Source: Paraburkholderia panacisoli (GTDB lineage: Bacteria; Pseudomonadota; Gammaproteobacteria; Burkholderiales; Burkholderiaceae). Taken from it: 64,000 bases of DNA. Both the position numbers and the translations under genes were made by a program. The notes below the pieces were generated by a model, which saw only the letters and a program-made list of their open reading frames with translations, was not told the DNA's origin and did not search any database. The stretch's first letter is position 1; every line of letters begins with the position of its first letter. Shown here piece by piece: positions 60,956 to 64,000 of this stretch. The DNA is taken from contig NZ_VTUZ01000008.1 of assembly GCF_008369935.1 (NCBI RefSeq), positions 186,001 through 250,000 of the forward strand. The letters run 5' to 3'.

Positions 60956-61489
60956 TCAAAACATTTCCAGCTCGCCGCTGGCTTCTTCGACGGCGCTCGT
61001 GTCCGCAACGAAGTCGAGCGGCGCATGCGTGCACACGCACACGGTCGCGGCAAGCCGCACCGCACCGTTGAGGACGACCGAATACGACGACACGAGCGCC
61101 GGTTTCAATTCATGCAGATGCGGCAGGCAACGCGCGTTCAACACATACGGCGTCGACATGCCGAGGTCCGGGAAATAGCGCAGCAGTTCCTGGTTCATCG
61201 CACCGCAGCACAGGTTGCAGATTTCCAGAAATGCTTCCTGAAAGGGCTGTTCGTCGCCGTCGTTCAGGTAGTAGCCGCGCGTGGTGTCGTCTTCGTCGAA
61301 ATGCAGAATCAGCAATAGCCGGAACACGATCGACGAAATGGTCAACACGACCACCCGCGAGTCGCGGCTGGCGTCGGCCTGCGCAATCGGCACGATCTCG
61401 CACAGGTCGCCGGCAGCCACCGGCAGACGCGCTTGCGCCGCCTTGCGGAAGATGCGATCGAAGCTGTCCTTCGCGTGGGCCGAGATCAC
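60956..61489 (-). CDS. CheX-like protein
   Basis: 177 residues. EAFLEICNLCCGAMNQEL holds Glu89 and Asn92 of the CheX/CheC E-x2-N motif, with a Pro at 114 as expected about 22 residues on. The first 75 residues form a sheet-rich half (VVVLTISSIVFRLLLILHF). It ends in SGELEMF, similar to the C-terminus of the next gene's product. Its ATG overlaps the MCP-like gene stop (ATGA), so the two are coupled. It is a possible CheY phosphatase or scaffold. Confidence 0.7.
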   Translation of the reverse strand: MISAHAKDSFDRIFRKAAQARLPVAAGDLCEIVPIAQADASRDSRVVVLTISSIVFRLLLILHFDEDDTTRGYYLNDGDEQPFQEAFLEICNLCCGAMNQELLRYFPDLGMSTPYVLNARCLPHLHELKPALVSSYSVVLNGAVRLAATVCVCTHAPLDFVADTSAVEEASGELEMF

Positions 61490-62226
61490 ATCGGCACCTC
61501 ATCGAGCTGCGCACGAAACCGGTTGGCGAGCGATTCGACGCTGGCAAGCGACGCCGCGATCATCTTGCCGCCCGCCTGGATGTCCTGGAACGTGGACGTG
61601 GTGGTCAAGTCATTGCGGTGCAGGCTGTCGCGATAGCTCTTCGACAATTCTTCGGAACGCGCGGCGAGCGCGCGCACTTCGCTTGCCACCACCGCGAAGC
61701 CGCGACCTGCCGGACCCGCGCGCGCCGCTTCGATCGACGCGTTCAGCGACACGATCACCACATGCCGCACGATCGACGACAACTCCTGATTCTTCGCGTG
61801 CATGTCGTGGTTCTGTGTCATCAGCGAAATCATCTGCTCGTGCCAGCGCTCGAACGTCGCGCCGAGATGCTTCAGACGCGTGGCTTCGGCGGCGATCTGC
61901 CGCGCCTGATTCGTCCACTGTTCGCGGGCGTCGTTCAGGGCGTCGAGCGTTGCGCGCAGTTCGGCGGCGCTGGCCGATTGCTGCATCAACTCATCGCGCA
62001 ATTGCGCGGTCAACGCGTGCAGCGTTTGCTCCGCCTGCTCCCGTTCACGCAGCGCTTCCTGATGAGCCGCGTGTTCCGCTTCGAGCGTGTTGATTTGCGC
62101 TTGCGCTTCGGCGCGCAGCCGTGCCGTTAGCTTCGCGCTGTGCAGCTTGTGCGCGGTCCATGCCAGCAGCGCGGTCAATGCGCCGCCAATCAGTGCCGCC
62201 AATAAGTACTGTTGAATCACAACCAT
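61486..62226 (-). CDS. Miniature membrane-anchored MCP-like signalling protein
   Basis: 246 residues. One membrane helix at about 6-27 (YLLAALIGGALTALLAWTAHKL), a long coiled coil (30-130) and a chemoreceptor hairpin: [39 protein letters not shown]. There is no periplasmic sensor or HAMP, and the usual tip (QTNLLALNAAIEAARAGE) is partly altered. It lies between the CheA-like kinase gene and the CheX-like gene, overlapping the latter by four bases. Its role may be to couple the kinase to other partners without ligand sensing. Confidence 0.82.
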   Translation of the reverse strand: MVVIQQYLLAALIGGALTALLAWTAHKLHSAKLTARLRAEAQAQINTLEAEHAAHQEALREREQAEQTLHALTAQLRDELMQQSASAAELRATLDALNDAREQWTNQARQIAAEATRLKHLGATFERWHEQMISLMTQNHDMHAKNQELSSIVRHVVIVSLNASIEAARAGPAGRGFAVVASEVRALAARSEELSKSYRDSLHRNDLTTTSTFQDIQAGGKMIAASLASVESLANRFRAQLDEVPM

Positions 62227-62252
62227 TCCTTGCGAAGTCCGTCGATGCGCGC

Positions 62253-64000
62253 TTAACTCGCCATCGCGTCGAGTTGCAGTTCGCCGGCTTCGCCAGTGTC
62301 CCCGCGCGCCTGTTCACTCAACGTGTCGACGGCGACGCTGTCCGGCAGGCAGATGATCGTCTGGAACTGACGGAATGCCGCGCCCTTGTGGTCATCGGTA
62401 AAGCGCAGCTCGATGCTGCCGTGCTCGCGCCGCAGAAAGTCGCGCACGGCGTCCATGCCGACGCCACGGCCCGACACTTCGGTGACCGTCTGCGCCGTCG
62501 AAAAGCCCGGCCGGAAAATGAACTCGGCGATGGCCTCGTCGCTCAGCGTGTCGTCGCCGCCAATCCAGCCGCGCTCCAGCGCGATGCCGCGAATCCGTTC
62601 GAGCGCGAGGCCACGGCCGTCGTCGCCAAGCGTGATCTGCATAGCGCCGCTGTCCACGCCCACTTCGATATCGATCGTGCCGGCTTGTGGCTTGCCTTGC
62701 GCACTGCGGGCCTCGGCGGTTTCGATGCCGTGGTCGAGCGAATTGCGCAGCAGGTGCATGAACACGTTGCTCAGCGTGCCGCCCGCGTCGCCGCGCAAGC
62801 GGTAACCGTTGTCGTCGATTCGCACGTCCGGCGCCGGCTTGCCCAGCTCTTGCGCGAGCGACGGCAGCGAGTCCAGCACGCCGGACAGCGCGTCGCCCAC
62901 GCTCTGGCTGCCGAGTGCGCGCAGCGTGCGGCGCAGCGCGTTGCGCATCGCTTGCAGTTCGTGGAGTTCGCCGGTATTGGTCTGGTCCAGCAGGCTGAGC
63001 GTGCGCTGAATCTCGTCCTTATCGACCATCACGTAACGGCCCGCGGTTCCCGCACCGTTAGCCTGGCCTTTGCTCTTGCGCCCGAGGCTCTGCTCGTTGA
63101 TCTTCGCGTAGCTCTCGATCGCCTCGCGCACCCGCGTCAATTCGCGCATCAGATGCTCCTGATCCCACGAGCGATCCGCGTCCGGCTCGCGCAACTCGTG
63201 ATAGCTACGCTCGGTTTCGTGCACGACGTTGGTCAGATGCTGCAGGTTGTAGGTCCGCGCATTGCCCTTGATGGTATGCATGTTGCGGAACAGCTCGGCA
63301 ATCGCCGCGTGATCCGCTTCGGAATGCTTGCGAATGATGCGCTCGTTCTCGCTGACAAAGCCAGCCGAGCTTTCGATGAAGTGCTGGAACTTCTCTTCGC
63401 TGACCGCGAGAATCTCGCCGATCATGTCGAGACGGCGGCGCTGTTCGCTCGCTTCGGCCGCGAGCTTGCGCAGCTCGGTGACGTCGCGCACGCACAGCAT
63501 CAGACGCACCACGGTGTCGTTTTCGTCGGTAATGGCCGACCAGCTCAGGTCGAGTATCTTCACGCGGCCGTCCGGCATGCGCTTCGCAATCTCCCCGACC
63601 AGCAAGTGCTGATTGAACGCGAAGTTGATGCAGTCTTCGCCGAGGCACGCGTGCGTTGCCGCGTCGATTTGCGAAAGGGCGTCGGCGCCCAGCTCCGTGT
63701 CCGCGAAAACCAGATCCATCAGCGCGCGCCCGGCGATGTCCTTCGTTTCGAAGATGTCTTCCAGATACGCCGAGTACTCCGCGTGGATCACTGCGCCGTC
63801 GATCACCGTCAGAATGCCCTGCTGCATGTTCCGCAACATCGCCTGGATGTCGGCGGTTTTCTGCTTCAGCTGCGCGGAGCTTTCCTGAATCTTCTCGATC
63901 ATGCCGTTGAAGGCGACGATGGAATGACCGATCTCATCGAGCCGCCCCACCGGCACGCGGCGCGTGAAGTCCTGGCTCGACGCGATCTCGCTCATCATGG
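62253..64000 (-). CDS. CheA-like sensor kinase lacking P5 (start beyond window)
   Basis: At least 582 residues; the 5' end lies past base 64000. It begins inside a HAMP-like region (DEIGHSIVAFNGMIEKI), then a PAS-like domain, then Hpt with HTIKGNARTY (phospho-His at visible residue 241). A CheA-type ATPase follows: HLLRNSLDHGIE (N box), LGDDGRGL and SGRGVGMDAVRD (G boxes), FRQFQTIICLP. It ends about 30 residues later, so the CheW-like P5 domain of CheA is missing. Membrane helices before HAMP are expected upstream. Confidence 0.88.
   Translation of the reverse strand, partial: MMSEIASSQDFTRRVPVGRLDEIGHSIVAFNGMIEKIQESSAQLKQKTADIQAMLRNMQQGILTVIDGAVIHAEYSAYLEDIFETKDIAGRALMDLVFADTELGADALSQIDAATHACLGEDCINFAFNQHLLVGEIAKRMPDGRVKILDLSWSAITDENDTVVRLMLCVRDVTELRKLAAEASEQRRRLDMIGEILAVSEEKFQHFIESSAGFVSENERIIRKHSEADHAAIAELFRNMHTIKGNARTYNLQHLTNVVHETERSYHELREPDADRSWDQEHLMRELTRVREAIESYAKINEQSLGRKSKGQANGAGTAGRYVMVDKDEIQRTLSLLDQTNTGELHELQAMRNALRRTLRALGSQSVGDALSGVLDSLPSLAQELGKPAPDVRIDDNGYRLRGDAGGTLSNVFMHLLRNSLDHGIETAEARSAQGKPQAGTIDIEVGVDSGAMQITLGDDGRGLALERIRGIALERGWIGGDDTLSDEAIAEFIFRPGFSTAQTVTEVSGRGVGMDAVRDFLRREHGSIELRFTDDHKGAAFRQFQTIICLPDSVAVDTLSEQARGDTGEAGELQLDAMAS

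Overview
The window looks like chromosomal DNA of a Burkholderia-sensu-lato betaproteobacterium, most likely Paraburkholderia. This is inferred from the high GC content, the gene families (PXPV-repeat protein, Burkholderia-type H-NS, GlxA and IclR regulators, many catabolic operons) and very dense coding. No rRNA, tRNA, CRISPR array, insertion sequence or prophage was seen. Most of the DNA is metabolic genes and their regulators.

Layout. 1-2.8 kb: start of a Tar-like chemoreceptor, a PaaI-type thioesterase and a PLP-dependent decarboxylase. 2.8-13 kb: a nine-gene leftward operon for uptake (RbsABC-like ABC transporter) and non-phosphorylative oxidation of a deoxysugar, most likely L-fucose, with a divergent IclR regulator. 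13-21.8 kb: an unknown protein, a Pat-type acetyltransferase with a shortened ATP-grasp region, prfC, an H-NS-like protein, a class C serine hydrolase and two small genes. 21.8-30.4 kb: a sigma-54 activator divergent from a GntP-type permease that has a sigma-54 promoter, then RidA, an Aer-like chemoreceptor, DinB, a small protein and a DedA-rhodanese fusion. 30.4-37.4 kb: a cNMP-domain flavoprotein resembling thioredoxin reductase but lacking CxxC, a PXPV protein, a YcaQ/AlkX-like protein, a LysE exporter and a secreted beta-propeller. 37.8-41.3 kb: an osmoprotectant-type ABC operon with a distant promoter. 41.9-58.9 kb: an EamA/AraC pair; a four-gene operon (transaminase, MFS, hydratase, FAD/Fe-S dehydrogenase) under a GntR regulator; an MFS/HMG-CoA-lyase-like/CaiB operon with a LysR regulator; an internally deleted HD-domain remnant; GlxA; and an SDR. 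59.5-64 kb: a leftward, non-canonical chemosensory module.

The most unusual parts are these. (1) The right-end module combines a CheA-like kinase with no P5/CheW domain, a miniature membrane-anchored MCP without a sensor domain, a CheX-like protein, a pseudo-receiver-CheX fusion and a lone CheY. No CheW, CheR or CheB is visible, and the two CheX-type proteins share a C-terminal peptide (GEL-acidic-L/M-F). (2) A dispersed bipartite repeat, CTCCCG-N6-CTCACCTTT, occurs ten times, only between genes, with five copies in one 620-base stretch. (3) A 26-base palindromic repeat occurs twice, and a DnaA-box-like inverted pair is duplicated at 51.5-51.7 kb.

All functions are inferred from sequence recognition without database searches. 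Start codons were chosen from Shine-Dalgarno sequences and overlaps with neighbouring genes.
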